Made by a program: the position numbers and the translations under genes. From Lewinellaceae bacterium (GTDB lineage: Bacteria; Bacteroidota; Bacteroidia; Chitinophagales; Saprospiraceae), in contig JACJXW010000010.1 of assembly GCA_020636405.1 (NCBI GenBank), positions 62,001 to 126,000 of the forward strand: a stretch of 64,000 bases of DNA. Reading direction: 5' to 3'. Numbering within the stretch: position 1 is the first letter of the stretch; each line of letters begins with the position of its first letter. Below, piece by piece: positions 43,554 to 52,051 of this stretch. The notes beneath the pieces were generated by a model that saw only the letters and a list, made by a program, of their open reading frames with translations, did not search any database and had not been told where the DNA came from.

Positions 43554-44147
43554 TTACCCCTGCTTTTGGGTGTCACCCAGATTCCTGGCAGCTGCGTCCA
43601 GCTCTTCATAGAAGACTTCACCGAACTTTCGGATGATGGCATCTTTCAGGAAGCGGTAGACAGGCAGCTGTTGTTGCCGGCCCAGCTCACAGGCTGCCGA
43701 GCAGATCTCCCACCGGTCGTAGTTGAGCCGCTGCATATCGACCCGCTCATCGATTGAAGCCCGGATTGGGTAGAGGTGGCAGGATATGGGTTTTTTAAAA
43801 TCCGTTTTCCCGGCGTGGAATGCCTGTTCGATGCCGCATTTGGCAATTCCTTGGCCGTCGTAGATCATGTAAACGCATGGCCCCCCATCAATAAGCGGGG
43901 TGGAGTAGCTGTCGGTTTCCTCATCGTAAGTATAAAGCCCCTCCTTTTCAATGGCTGCCAGCCCTGCCGGGCGGAGGAAAGGTTTCACGGCATCGAAGAT
44001 GTGCTCCAGAGTAAACCGCTCTTCCGGTTCCAGGGGAGCGCCCAGGTCGCCTTCCCAGCAGCAGGCGCCTTTGCAGGCATTGAGGTTGCAGAGGAATTGC
44101 TCCCGAATCACATCATCGCTGATCAATACATCGCCAATTAACAACAT
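43554..44147 (-). CDS. DUF3109 cysteine-rich protein
   Basis: 197 aa, cytoplasmic. It has a cysteine pattern typical of this Bacteroidota family: 'CNLNACKGACCWEGD' near 19-33, 'GGPCVYMI' and 'KCGIEQAFHAG' near 88-112, 'CHLYPI' near 120 and 'CSAACELG'. The pattern suggests a metal- or Fe-S-binding protein related to YkgJ/UPF0153. The function is not established. It lies alone on the minus strand; the predicted RNA at 43178 lies downstream. Confidence 0.88.
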   Translation of the reverse strand: MLLIGDVLISDDVIREQFLCNLNACKGACCWEGDLGAPLEPEERFTLEHIFDAVKPFLRPAGLAAIEKEGLYTYDEETDSYSTPLIDGGPCVYMIYDGQGIAKCGIEQAFHAGKTDFKKPISCHLYPIRASIDERVDMQRLNYDRWEICSAACELGRQQQLPVYRFLKDAIIRKFGEVFYEELDAAARNLGDTQKQG

Positions 44148-44366
44148 AGGTGCACATTATTAGGCTAAAAAAGACATCGGGGCAGATAAAAAGTCAACCC
44201 CCTGATTTGATGCACAAAATTAAGCGAACGGAAAGAATAGCCGGCCATTTGAAGGCAACTTTTGTTTACCGTCGCCCAGAATCCCAAAGGCGGTGAAATG
44301 TGCGGGTTTTGCTCTGAAAAATGCCTAAAAAGTGTATTTTGCAGCGATATAACTGAAAACTGCATT

Positions 44367-44774
44367 ATGAAGAAACTGATCTTTTGTTTCCTGTTCCTTT
44401 CCCTGGCCTGGGGCGTGTTTGCACAGCAGGAGGAAGATGCGGCCCGCAAGGCCACAGACGAAGCCATAACCCTATACCAACTCAATGAACAACAAGCGGA
44501 GGAAATGTACCAGATCCAGAAGAGACGGTTCCGCAACCTGGCGTCCATTGAGGAACTTCGCCAATCCGATTATCCTTTTTTCCTGCAAAAAAAGAACTCC
44601 ATCCGGGAAGGGCTGATGGCTTCTACCCAACGTTTATTGACAGAAGCTCAAATGGAGATCTTCAATCAGCAGCTCGCCGGCCGCCGGAAAAAAGAGGCTG
44701 CCGTAGTGGAGGAAATGAAACAGGAAGGGGCCACCAAGGAAGAAATACAGATCGCGATCTGGAAAATAGAGTAA
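44367..44774 (+). CDS. Secreted helical protein of unknown function
   Basis: 135 aa from ATG at 44367. Signal peptide 'LIFCFLFLSLAWGVFAQ' is followed by an entirely helical, glutamine- and glutamate-rich mature part ('ATDEAITLYQLNEQQAEEMY', 'AQMEIFNQQLAGRRKKEAA'). This suits a small periplasmic helical protein; the repeated 'YQLNEQQAEEM' pattern resembles periplasmic metal-sensor proteins such as CnrR/Spy-like but that is only a loose resemblance. It ends in a strong terminator. Promoter-like TATTTTG near 44335 without a well-placed TTG. Confidence 0.75.
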   Translation: MKKLIFCFLFLSLAWGVFAQQEEDAARKATDEAITLYQLNEQQAEEMYQIQKRRFRNLASIEELRQSDYPFFLQKKNSIREGLMASTQRLLTEAQMEIFNQQLAGRRKKEAAVVEEMKQEGATKEEIQIAIWKIE

Positions 44775-44777
44775 GCC

Positions 44778-44806
44778 AAAAAGCGGTTCGTCAAGGGCCG
44801 CTTTTT
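44778..44806 (+). terminator. Bidirectional intrinsic terminator
   Basis: AAAAAGCGG (44778-44786) and CCGCTTTTT (44798-44806) around an 11-base loop, followed by more T, four bases after the stop of the preceding gene. The A-run on the other arm would also serve a transcript from the minus strand. Confidence 0.75.
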
Positions 44807-45095
44807 TTATTCCTCCCCCAATTTTTAGATAATTTATCTATAACATTGGCCAAAGCCGGAACAATTGCCAGGCAGGAAGCCTTTTCAGCAAAGTAAGTTC
44901 TGGAAAATCCATAACTTTAAGAATCTGGATGGAGCCCCCTGCCGCTCCTCCAAAAAGCACATGGAAGCCGCACCTCCGCCAGGCCTTTTTACGGACGCTT
45001 TTCCTGAACCTTGGCAACGTGCAGCTGTTATTTTTTCACCGGGCCGATAAAGATTTCAAATATTCATAAACACTCTTTAATCACTAAGTATATAG

Positions 45096-46427
45096 ATGGA
45101 TCCCCTAAAACAAAAATTCAATAAAAAAGCTTCCGAACTCAGAGAAGAGATCAGAGGAATGCTCAAGAAACATGGCGACCGAAAGGTCGATGAAGTAAAG
45201 CTCAACCAGATCTTCGGCGGCGCCCGTGGTATCAAAATGATGATTTGGGAAACCTCGCAGCTCGACCCTGTAAAGGGGATCAGCTTCCGGGGTTACTATA
45301 TTCCGGAATTGCGGGAAAAGCTACCCAAAGGGCCCGACGGCAAGGAGCCCCGCCCGGAAGGGCTGTTCTGGCTGATGCTCGTCGGCGAGATCCCTACGGA
45401 CGAAGAGGTACACTGGCTGACTCAACAATGGACGCGGCGCAGCAATGTCCCCGAACACGTATTCCGCATCCTGGACAGTATGCCGGTTGATACCCATCCC
45501 ATGACCCAATTTGTAACCGCCATCACTTCCATGCAAACGGAGAGCTGCTTTGCCCGCCGATATGATGAAGGGATCAGTAAGACGGATTACTGGGATGCAA
45601 CCTATGAGGACACCATGAACCTCATCGCCCGCCTGCCCCGGATTGCAGCTTACATCTACCGGAGGACCTATCACGACGGCAATCACATCGCCCCGGATAT
45701 CTCTCAGGACTGGGCAGGCAACTTCGCGCACATGCTGGGTATCGAAAAAACCGATTTCAAGAACCTGATGCGCCTTTACCTGACCATCCATGCGGACCAC
45801 GAAGGAGGTAATGCATCTGCTCACACTACCCACCTGGTAGGTTCCACGCTCAGCGATGCCTACCTGTCGCTCGCCGCCGGTATGACCGCCCTGGCAGGCC
45901 CGCTGCACGGACTGGCCAACCAGGAGGTTATCAAATGGATATTCAATATGCTCGACGCTCTGGGTACCACCAAGCCCACCAAAGAGCAGATTGCCGACTA
46001 TGTAAATTCTACGCTGTCTTCCGGACAGGTTATACCTGGCTACGGCCATGCCGTCCTCCGGGAACCCGATCCCCGTTTTATCGCCCAGAAGCACTTTGCC
46101 GAAGCATATATCAAAGAAGACGATATCGTGGAGGTGGTGTGGAAGGTCTTTGACGTGGTGCCTTCCATTCTTCAGGACCTGGGCAAGGTCAAAAACCCCT
46201 GGCCCAATGTGGATGCCCATTCCGGGGCGCTGCTGGTCCATTATGGCCTGAAGGAATACAGCTTCTACACTGTGCTGTTTGGCGTGTCCCGTGCGCTTGG
46301 CGTCCTTTCTGCCCTTTGCTGGGCACGGGCCCTGGGCTTCCCGCTGGAGCGCCCCAAATCAGTGACCACCAACTGGGTAAAAAACTTCCTGTCTCAGGAA
46401 CAGAAAGCGGCCGTAAAGGAAGGATAA
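45096..46427 (+). CDS. gltA: Citrate synthase, eukaryote-like type
   Basis: 443 aa enzyme of the TCA cycle, condensing acetyl-CoA and oxaloacetate. It is the form close to mitochondrial citrate synthase rather than the usual bacterial GltA: 'GIKMMIWETSQLDPVKGISF', 'PEGLFWLMLVGEIPT', 'HADHEGGNASAHTTHLVGST'. Active-site residues are visible: His in 'GPLHGLANQE', His in 'GYGHAVLR', Asp in 'VDAHSGALL'. It has no long N-terminal regulatory region with NADH-binding site. It is alone, with a leader of 289 bases and a hairpin at 46467-46498 behind it. Confidence 0.95.
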   Translation: MDPLKQKFNKKASELREEIRGMLKKHGDRKVDEVKLNQIFGGARGIKMMIWETSQLDPVKGISFRGYYIPELREKLPKGPDGKEPRPEGLFWLMLVGEIPTDEEVHWLTQQWTRRSNVPEHVFRILDSMPVDTHPMTQFVTAITSMQTESCFARRYDEGISKTDYWDATYEDTMNLIARLPRIAAYIYRRTYHDGNHIAPDISQDWAGNFAHMLGIEKTDFKNLMRLYLTIHADHEGGNASAHTTHLVGSTLSDAYLSLAAGMTALAGPLHGLANQEVIKWIFNMLDALGTTKPTKEQIADYVNSTLSSGQVIPGYGHAVLREPDPRFIAQKHFAEAYIKEDDIVEVVWKVFDVVPSILQDLGKVKNPWPNVDAHSGALLVHYGLKEYSFYTVLFGVSRALGVLSALCWARALGFPLERPKSVTTNWVKNFLSQEQKAAVKEG

Positions 46428-46466
46428 ACCGCTCTGCGCCGTTTAAATCCAAAGAATCTACCTGCC

Positions 46467-46498
46467 GTTAAGTGGCTGGCATTGCACAGCCACTTAAC
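46467..46498 (+). terminator. Hairpin after citrate synthase
   Basis: GTTAAGTGGCTG (46467-46478) and its complement (46487-46498) form a perfect 12-base-pair stem with an 8-base loop. There is no T run, but the position 40 bases after the stop codon suits a 3'-end structure. Confidence 0.55.
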
Positions 46499-46571
46499 CG
46501 CGGGTAATGCCCAATGGGTGCTTTTGTAAAAGAAAATTTCTCCAAACCCCATCCAGTCTTCAAAAATCCTT

Positions 46572-46579
46572 TATTTTTG
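46572..46579 (+). promoter_or_regulatory. TAnnTTTG promoter box for gcvH
   Basis: TATTTTTG, an exact match, 37 bases before the gcvH start. No TTG at the usual distance upstream, so support is moderate. Confidence 0.4.
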
Positions 46580-46616
46580 AGCGTTCATCAAAACGTCATC
46601 CAAACTACCTATAAGC

Positions 46617-47006
46617 ATGAAATTCCCGGACAACCTGAAGTACACTGAAGAACACGAGTGGATCCGCATAGAAGGCAGCCTCGCTTATGTGGGCATAACT
46701 GATTATGCACAAAAAGAATTGGATGAGCTGGTCTACATCGAAGTTGAATCTGTAGGCGAAACCCTCGACAAAAATGAAGTCTTCGGCACAGTGGAAGCGG
46801 TGAAAACCACTTCCGACCTGTTCATGCCGGTTTCCGGAAAGGTGCTGGAATTCAATCCTGAACTGGACGAATCAGAGGGGGACAACCCAACGCTCGTGAA
46901 TACCGACCCCTACGGCGCCGGCTGGATCATCAAAATGGAGATCTCTGACCCCAGTGAACTGGATGGCCTGCTGGACGCAGAAGCCTACGAAAAGCTGGTA
47001 ATCTAA
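46617..47006 (+). CDS. gcvH: Glycine cleavage system H protein
   Basis: 129 aa lipoyl carrier of the glycine cleavage system; it shuttles the aminomethyl group between GcvP, GcvT and lipoamide dehydrogenase. The lipoylated lysine is Lys63 in 'GTVEAVKTTSDLFMP', the consensus ESVKAASD-like loop. The length and the N-terminal 'KYTEEHEWIRIEG' fit the family. It starts the run gcvH, VanZ-like, tonB, with short gaps (78 and 12 bases). The other glycine-cleavage genes are not nearby. Confidence 0.96.
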   Translation: MKFPDNLKYTEEHEWIRIEGSLAYVGITDYAQKELDELVYIEVESVGETLDKNEVFGTVEAVKTTSDLFMPVSGKVLEFNPELDESEGDNPTLVNTDPYGAGWIIKMEISDPSELDGLLDAEAYEKLVI

Positions 47007-47084
47007 AAAAAAAATAAAATTTTCTTATCTTCACACACCAAAAGTAAATCAACCCGCATCTATCCTAGCAAACGAGCCAATCAA

Positions 47085-47432
47085 TTGAATTTTATTCCTG
47101 CCCTATTGTGGGCAGCACTGATTTTCACACTGTCAACTGGCCATGCTGTAGAAGTGCCCCGTTTTTCCAACTTACTGGAACCGGACAAACTGGCGCACGC
47201 AGCCGCCTACTTTGTTCTGGCCGGCCTTTTGCTCTGGGGGTTTCACCGCACAACGGGCCTTTCTCCTAAAGCGATGACAGTGGCAATTATGGCCAGTGTA
47301 CTGTACGGGATCGGTATGGAATGTATCCAATATGCCTTTTTTCCGAACAGGTATTTTGAAGTTCTAGACATAATTGCTAATATTATTGGTTCTATTTTAG
47401 GAGTTTTGGGTATAAATTTTTTGATAAAATAA
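47085..47432 (+). CDS. VanZ-family membrane protein
   Basis: 115 aa with three or four membrane helices. The VanZ family is named after the teicoplanin-resistance protein, but most members are of unknown function. Family features are 'PALLWAALIFTLSTGHAVE' near the start, 'PDKLAHAAAYFVLAGLLL' (KxxH in the middle) and 'GIGMECIQYAFFPNRYFEVLD', the conserved E-x-x-Q and F-D. The start is TTG at 47085; no in-frame ATG lies earlier, so a rare start is used. It follows gcvH by 78 bases and precedes tonB by 12, in one likely operon. Confidence 0.88.
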   Translation: MNFIPALLWAALIFTLSTGHAVEVPRFSNLLEPDKLAHAAAYFVLAGLLLWGFHRTTGLSPKAMTVAIMASVLYGIGMECIQYAFFPNRYFEVLDIIANIIGSILGVLGINFLIK

Positions 47433-47444
47433 AACCTTGTCAGT

Positions 47445-48359
47445 ATGGATGTGTCAATAACCGGTGCAACCCTGGGCGTCCTGGTGCTGGCCATAGTATT
47501 GGGTGTTCTCGCGACCATTATCGTGATGAAGTCCATGTATGCGCAGCGCTCCGCCAAAGGGCCACAAGACGCGGCAGGCCAATCGAACAAGTCACCACTG
47601 GATGCGCGGACGAAGTACCCCTGGGCAGATGCCTTCAAATACAGTGGGACCTTCTTCAACGTAGGCCTGGTGCTCTCGCTTGGCTTGACGGTACTGGCAT
47701 TCGGCTGGACTCAATACGAAGCAGAAGTGTACATCCCGGATGATGCACTAGTATTCGATGAAGAGATCGAGATCGAACCGCCACGTACCGCCGAACCGCC
47801 GCCCCCTCCTCCCCCACCACCTCCTCCGGTAATCGAAGAAGTGCCGGATGAAACGGTCCTGGAGGAAGAAGAAGTAGAATTTGTCGACCAGTCTGTTGAC
47901 GATCAGACGGTAGTGGAAGCCCCTCCTGTACGGGAAAGCGCGCCGCCGCCGCCGCCACCACCTCCGCCGCCGCCACCGGAGCCGGAAGTGGAAGAGATCT
48001 TCAAAGTGGTTGAGGACATGCCGCGCTTCCCAGGTTGCGAAGACCTGTCTACCAAGGAAGAAAAGAAACAGTGCGCCGACAAAAAGATGTTGGAGTTCAT
48101 TTACAAAAACATCAACTACCCCGCTATCGCCCGTGAAAACGGAGTAGAAGGCACCGTCGTAATCCAGTTCGTTGTAGAAAAGAACGGAGATGTTGCCGAC
48201 GCCAAGGTAGTTCGTGATATCGGCGCCCAGTGTGGCCAGGAAGCCCTTCGGGTGGTCAATCTGATGAACACCCAGGGACTCAAGTGGATTCCGGGTAAGC
48301 AGCGTGGCCGTCCGGTACGGGTACAGTTCAACCTCCCGGTCAAATTCAGGCTGGAGTAA
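47445..48359 (+). CDS. tonB: TonB-family energy transducer
   Basis: 304 aa. It transmits proton-motive energy from ExbBD in the inner membrane to TonB-dependent outer-membrane receptors. Two hydrophobic segments are seen (about 8-30 and 72-92; 'FFNVGLVLSLGLTVLAFGWT'), then a periplasmic spacer with two proline tracts (11 and 12 prolines) separated by an acidic stretch. The C-terminal TonB domain (about 215-304) has 'YPAIARENGVEGTVVIQFVV' and ends 'QFNLPVKFRLE'. The 'DMPRFPGCED' segment is common in Bacteroidota TonB. A second N-terminal membrane span is unlike the classical single-span TonB. The hairpin at 48386 follows. Confidence 0.92.
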   Translation: MDVSITGATLGVLVLAIVLGVLATIIVMKSMYAQRSAKGPQDAAGQSNKSPLDARTKYPWADAFKYSGTFFNVGLVLSLGLTVLAFGWTQYEAEVYIPDDALVFDEEIEIEPPRTAEPPPPPPPPPPPVIEEVPDETVLEEEEVEFVDQSVDDQTVVEAPPVRESAPPPPPPPPPPPPEPEVEEIFKVVEDMPRFPGCEDLSTKEEKKQCADKKMLEFIYKNINYPAIARENGVEGTVVIQFVVEKNGDVADAKVVRDIGAQCGQEALRVVNLMNTQGLKWIPGKQRGRPVRVQFNLPVKFRLE

Positions 48360-48385
48360 TTCCCGAATACCACACCCAAACACAA

Positions 48386-48425
48386 CAGAACGGCTAATGT
48401 ACTTCACTGGACATTGGCCGTTCTG
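48386..48425 (+). terminator. Hairpin after tonB
   Basis: CAGAACGGC (48386-48394) and GCCGTTCTG (48417-48425) with inner AATGT/ACATT pairing. No T run. It lies 26 bases after the tonB stop and before the next gene on the same strand. Confidence 0.5.
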
Positions 48426-48483
48426 CCGTTTATACCGGGCAACTTTTAACTAGAAATGGCGTTTTCATAAAAACTGTTTTGTG

Positions 48484-50286
48484 ATGATGAGAAGCCTTAT
48501 CCTGATAGCTGCTATTTTCACCTCCCTGACGGCCCTGGGCCAGGAAGCCCAGCTTGCCCAGCAGTATTTCCGCGACGGAGAATTCGAAAAGGCGGCAGTA
48601 TTGTACGAGAAACTCTATAGGGAAAGTAATTTCAACGATTTTTACTTCGACCGCTACGTCGAATCGCTGCTCTCCATGGAGGCTTTCGATGAATGTGAAC
48701 AGGTGATAAAAAAGCAATTGCGGCGCGACCCCGACAACGTCCAGCTCTATGTCACCTCTGGCAAACTGTATGAAAGACAAGTATTGGACGACAAGGCCGA
48801 AGAACAGTACCGGCTGGCGATCGAAAAACTGCCCAAAGACCAGTTCATAATCACCCGCCTGGCCAATACCTTTATGGTGCTCACCAAATACGACCTCGCC
48901 ATTGAGGCCTATGAACGCGGCTCTGAACTGCTTAAAGATAAAGAAGCATTTGCCTACAATCTCGGCGAGTTGTACCGCCGCAAAGGAGATGCCGATAAAA
49001 TGATAGAGAACTACCTCAACAGCGTAGACTCCAATCCTGGCCGGATCAACAGCGTCAAGTCTATTTTCCAACGCTATCTGCTTCCTGAAGATTACCAGGA
49101 ACTGCAGTCTCAGCTCTATACGCGCATTCAAGCTAACCCCGATGCGGCCTTCTACCCCGAAATGCTGAGCTGGGTCTTCATCCAGCAAAAAGATTACCGC
49201 AACGCATTCCGGCAGGCACGGGCGCTCGACCGCCGCTTCCGCGAAAACGGGGGGCGGGTTTACCGGATCGGAGAGATCGCCGCCAACGATAAGGCGTATG
49301 AAGCTGCCATCATGGCCTACGATTACATTGTAAACGAGAAAGGCATTTCCTCCACGTTTTACATCGATGCCAAACGGGAGTCACTGCGCTGTAAGCGCCG
49401 GCAACTGGTGGAAGGGTACGAATACAGCCTGGACGAATTGAAGCAGCTGGAACAGGAATACGAATCTTTCCTCAATGAATTTGGCCGTTCCAAACTAACG
49501 GCAAACATCATGCTGGAGTTCGCCGAACTGGAAGCGCTTTACATCAATGACCTGGACAAAGCCATCAGCCTGCTCAACGAAATGATCCAGTATCCCAACG
49601 TCAATCCCGCTATTCAGGCGCTGGGAAAGATCAGCCTGGCCGACTATTACCTCATGCAGGGGGAACGCTGGGAAGCCACTCTGCTGTACTCTCAGGTCGA
49701 CAAGGCCTTTAAAGAAGACCAGCTGGGGCACGAAGCCCGCTTCCGCAATGCAAAGCTCTCCTACTACACCGGAGATTTCCAATGGGCCCAGGCCCAGTTT
49801 GACATTTTGAAGGCCTCTACCTCCAAGCTCATCGCCAATGACGCCCTCGACCTGTCTGTGTTCATTATGGATAATCTGGGGTTGGATACTTCCGCCACAG
49901 CACTCCAACTTTATGCCGACGCCGAACTGCTGGTCTTTCAAAACCGCTTCGACGATGCTTTCCGCAAGCTGGACACCCTGCAGGAGCAATTCCCGGAACA
50001 CACCCTGAAAGATGACCTCTACTATCTGGAAGCTCAGATCTACAAGAAAAAACGGAATTACGAAAAGGTAGCCGAACTGCTACAGAAAATTGTCGACGGC
50101 CATCCGGAGGAGATCCGTGCCGACAATGCCCTCTTCGAGCTAGCAGAACTCTATGAAAACCAGCTGAATGATGTGGAAAAGGCCAAGGCCTTGTACGAAA
50201 CGTTATTCATCGATTATTCGGGGAGTACCTATGCGGTAGAAGCCCGTAAACGCTACCGCATCCTGAGAGGAGATAACGTACAATAA
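48484..50286 (+). CDS. Secreted TPR-repeat protein
   Basis: 600 aa. The signal peptide 'RSLILIAAIFTSLTALGQ' is followed by about twelve tetratricopeptide-like repeats along the whole protein ('FRDGEFEKAAVLYEKLYRES', 'KYDLAIEAYERGSELLKDKE', 'FDDAFRKLDTLQEQFPEHTL', 'YEKVAELLQKIVDGHPEE'). Likely a periplasmic or outer-membrane-facing scaffold, comparable in build to TPR proteins of the envelope that carry repeats to the very end. A GTG start three bases upstream is possible. It follows tonB by 124 bases with a hairpin in between, so co-transcription is uncertain. Confidence 0.85.
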   Translation: MMRSLILIAAIFTSLTALGQEAQLAQQYFRDGEFEKAAVLYEKLYRESNFNDFYFDRYVESLLSMEAFDECEQVIKKQLRRDPDNVQLYVTSGKLYERQVLDDKAEEQYRLAIEKLPKDQFIITRLANTFMVLTKYDLAIEAYERGSELLKDKEAFAYNLGELYRRKGDADKMIENYLNSVDSNPGRINSVKSIFQRYLLPEDYQELQSQLYTRIQANPDAAFYPEMLSWVFIQQKDYRNAFRQARALDRRFRENGGRVYRIGEIAANDKAYEAAIMAYDYIVNEKGISSTFYIDAKRESLRCKRRQLVEGYEYSLDELKQLEQEYESFLNEFGRSKLTANIMLEFAELEALYINDLDKAISLLNEMIQYPNVNPAIQALGKISLADYYLMQGERWEATLLYSQVDKAFKEDQLGHEARFRNAKLSYYTGDFQWAQAQFDILKASTSKLIANDALDLSVFIMDNLGLDTSATALQLYADAELLVFQNRFDDAFRKLDTLQEQFPEHTLKDDLYYLEAQIYKKKRNYEKVAELLQKIVDGHPEEIRADNALFELAELYENQLNDVEKAKALYETLFIDYSGSTYAVEARKRYRILRGDNVQ

Positions 50287-50305
50287 GCCCCACCCGCAGC
50301 GCAAA

Positions 50306-50342
50306 AGAGGTGAAGCAAGGCTCAATCCCTTACTTCACCTCT
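50306..50342. terminator. Hairpin between convergent genes
   Basis: AGAGGTGAAG (50306-50315) and CTTCACCTCT (50333-50342), a perfect 10-base-pair stem with a 17-base loop, between the TPR gene and rpmH, which converge. Confidence 0.5.
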
Positions 50343-50378
50343 ATGCCGGGGAAGCTTATCTCAACAGATAATGTATCT

Positions 50379-50534
50379 TTACTTGAGTCGTTTTTCGTCA
50401 GACACGGTCAGCTTGTGACGGCCTTTTGCGCGACGGCTGGCTAAAACCTTCCGGCCATTCTTCGTGCTCATTCTCGAACGAAAACCATGCTTATTCCTAC
50501 GCTTCCTTCTAGAAGGTTGATATGTACGTTTCAT
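50379..50534 (-). CDS. rpmH: Ribosomal protein bL34
   Basis: 51 aa, very basic, found by reading the minus strand: begins MKRTYQPSRRKRRNKHGF and contains 'RMSTKNGRKVLASRRAKGRH', the diagnostic bL34 sequence, ending 'TVSDEKRLK'. The length fits the family (about 45-52 aa). It is a component of the 50S subunit near the exit-tunnel region. It has a strong promoter (50577-50608). In many genomes rpmH is next to rnpA and dnaA; here it stands alone, with frr upstream on the same strand. Confidence 0.96.
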   Translation of the reverse strand: MKRTYQPSRRKRRNKHGFRSRMSTKNGRKVLASRRAKGRHKLTVSDEKRLK

Positions 50535-50576
50535 TATGGACGCTTTTTCTGTTCCTCAATTTTCTGAAAAGCCCGG

Positions 50577-50608
50577 CAAAGGTAAAGCTATTATGACAAA
50601 TAGACAAA
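50577..50608 (-). promoter_or_regulatory. Promoter of rpmH
   Basis: On the minus strand, TTTG (50605-50608), 20-base spacer and TACCTTTG (50577-50584), matching the full Bacteroidota promoter pattern. A second TAnnTTTG match, TATATTTG, ends at the same TTTG. The predicted start is near 50570, 36 bases before the rpmH ATG. Confidence 0.6.
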
Positions 50609-50642
50609 TATACCGCCGAATGTTTGGTGAAAAATATGTGCT

Positions 50643-51206
50643 CTAGATGGTCATGATGTCTTTCTCCTTGGTTTCGACCAGTTTGTCGACTTTGTCTACG
50701 AATTCCTTAGTCAGTTTTTCCACCTCCTCTTCTTTGCGCTTCCCGGCGTCTTCCGGATAGCCGCCTTTGACGGCCTTCTTGATCTGATCCATCGCATCCC
50801 GGCGGGCACTTCGGATACCGACCTTGGTGTCTTCACCAATGGATTTAGACTTCTTCACCAGGTCCTTACGGCGTTCCTCAGTGAGCGGCGGGATATTGAT
50901 GATCACGATCTCACCATTATTCTGAGGAGTAACGCCGAGGTTGGCCTCAAAGATCGCCTTCTCAATGGGGGCGAGCATGTTCTTCTCCCAGGGTTGGATG
51001 GTGATCGTCCGGGAGTCGGAAGTGCTCACATTGGCCACCTGGTTGAGCGGGGTAGGCGCCCCATAATAGGGCACGATAATACCGCTGAGCATATTGGGAG
51101 AAGCTTTTCCGGCGCGGATGGTAGCCAGTTCCTTCTGGAGGTGCTCTATGGAATCTTCCATAGCAATTTGAGCTATCTCGATGTATTCGTTAATATCGTC
51201 CTGCAT
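50643..51206 (-). CDS. frr: Ribosome recycling factor
   Basis: 187 aa, the usual length for RRF (about 185). It splits post-termination ribosomes together with EF-G. Start MQDDINEYIEIAQIAMEDSI at 51206; a start 8 codons upstream adds a basic segment not seen in the family. Typical sequence includes 'LATIRAGKASPNMLSGI', 'YYGAPTPLNQVANVSTSD' and 'LTEERRKDLVKKSKSIGED'. The usual neighbour pyrH is absent: the next gene upstream on the strand is a zinc protease. Confidence 0.96.
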   Translation of the reverse strand: MQDDINEYIEIAQIAMEDSIEHLQKELATIRAGKASPNMLSGIIVPYYGAPTPLNQVANVSTSDSRTITIQPWEKNMLAPIEKAIFEANLGVTPQNNGEIVIINIPPLTEERRKDLVKKSKSIGEDTKVGIRSARRDAMDQIKKAVKGGYPEDAGKRKEEEVEKLTKEFVDKVDKLVETKEKDIMTI

Positions 51207-51320
51207 AGTTCCTGAAATTTTTCTATCCATTTCCAACGGCCCGGTGGCGGTTAGATGCCAAAAATAAGGTAAAAGGCCACTTTTTACAAGCAAAAGAGTA
51301 AGAGTTTGCCTAATCTCTGC

Positions 51321-52013
51321 TCAATCTCTCGAGGCGCCGGAGTACTGCAGGATAAGGTACAGTAACATCACCAGTGCGGATAGGGCCGCGGTTACATAGG
51401 TCATGGCAGCCCACCAAAGTGCATCTTTTGCGCCGTCGTATTCCTGCCCACGCGCCACCCCGCTATTGTCCAGCCAAACCAATGCCCGCCGGCTGGCATC
51501 AAATTCCACCGGCAGGGTAATAAAGCTGAAGAGGGTGGTCACCGCGAAAGCGATGATGGTAATCAGCATGATGGAAGGTATCGACGACAAAGTCATGAAC
51601 GCAATGATCAACAACCACTGCTGGGCCATGGCCGACAGGTTGACCACCGGCACCAGTGCAGAACGCATCTGCAAAAGGCTGTAGGATTCTGCGTGCTGGA
51701 CAGCGTGCCCGCATTCATGGGCAGCGACCGCCGCGGCGGCGATATTGCGCCCCCGATAGACCGCCTCACTCAGGCTTACCGTTTTGGTAGCGGGGTTGTA
51801 ATGGTCGGTCAGAAACCCCCGCCCTTCTACCACCTTAACGTCGGTGATGCCAAAGTAGCGCAGCATCTGTTCGGCCACCTCCTGCCCGGAGAGTCCGGAA
51901 CGGATCGGGATACGGCTATAGGTATTAAACTTACTTTTCAACCTCTGGCTGATCACCATACCAACAACCGAAAGGATGCCGGCAACGATGAAGTATCCAT
52001 AATATGCTCCCAT
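51321..52013 (-). CDS. YugP-type membrane zinc metallopeptidase
   Basis: 230 aa with an N-terminal membrane helix ('YGYFIVAGILSVVGMVI') and two further hydrophobic segments in the C-terminal half ('AQQWLLIIAFMTLSSIPSIM', 'YVTAALSALVMLLYLI'). The zinc site is 'HECGHAVQH' near residue 114, a H-E-x-x-H variant with Cys-Gly in the middle, characteristic of the neutral zinc metallopeptidase_2 family (YugP). The physiological substrate is unknown. It lies 38 bases downstream of serS on the same strand and may be transcribed with it. Confidence 0.92.
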   Translation of the reverse strand: MGAYYGYFIVAGILSVVGMVISQRLKSKFNTYSRIPIRSGLSGQEVAEQMLRYFGITDVKVVEGRGFLTDHYNPATKTVSLSEAVYRGRNIAAAAVAAHECGHAVQHAESYSLLQMRSALVPVVNLSAMAQQWLLIIAFMTLSSIPSIMLITIIAFAVTTLFSFITLPVEFDASRRALVWLDNSGVARGQEYDGAKDALWWAAMTYVTAALSALVMLLYLILQYSGASRD

Positions 52014-52051
52014 GGTAGTTTATGGTTAGTTAGTTTATTGGCCCGTAGCTG

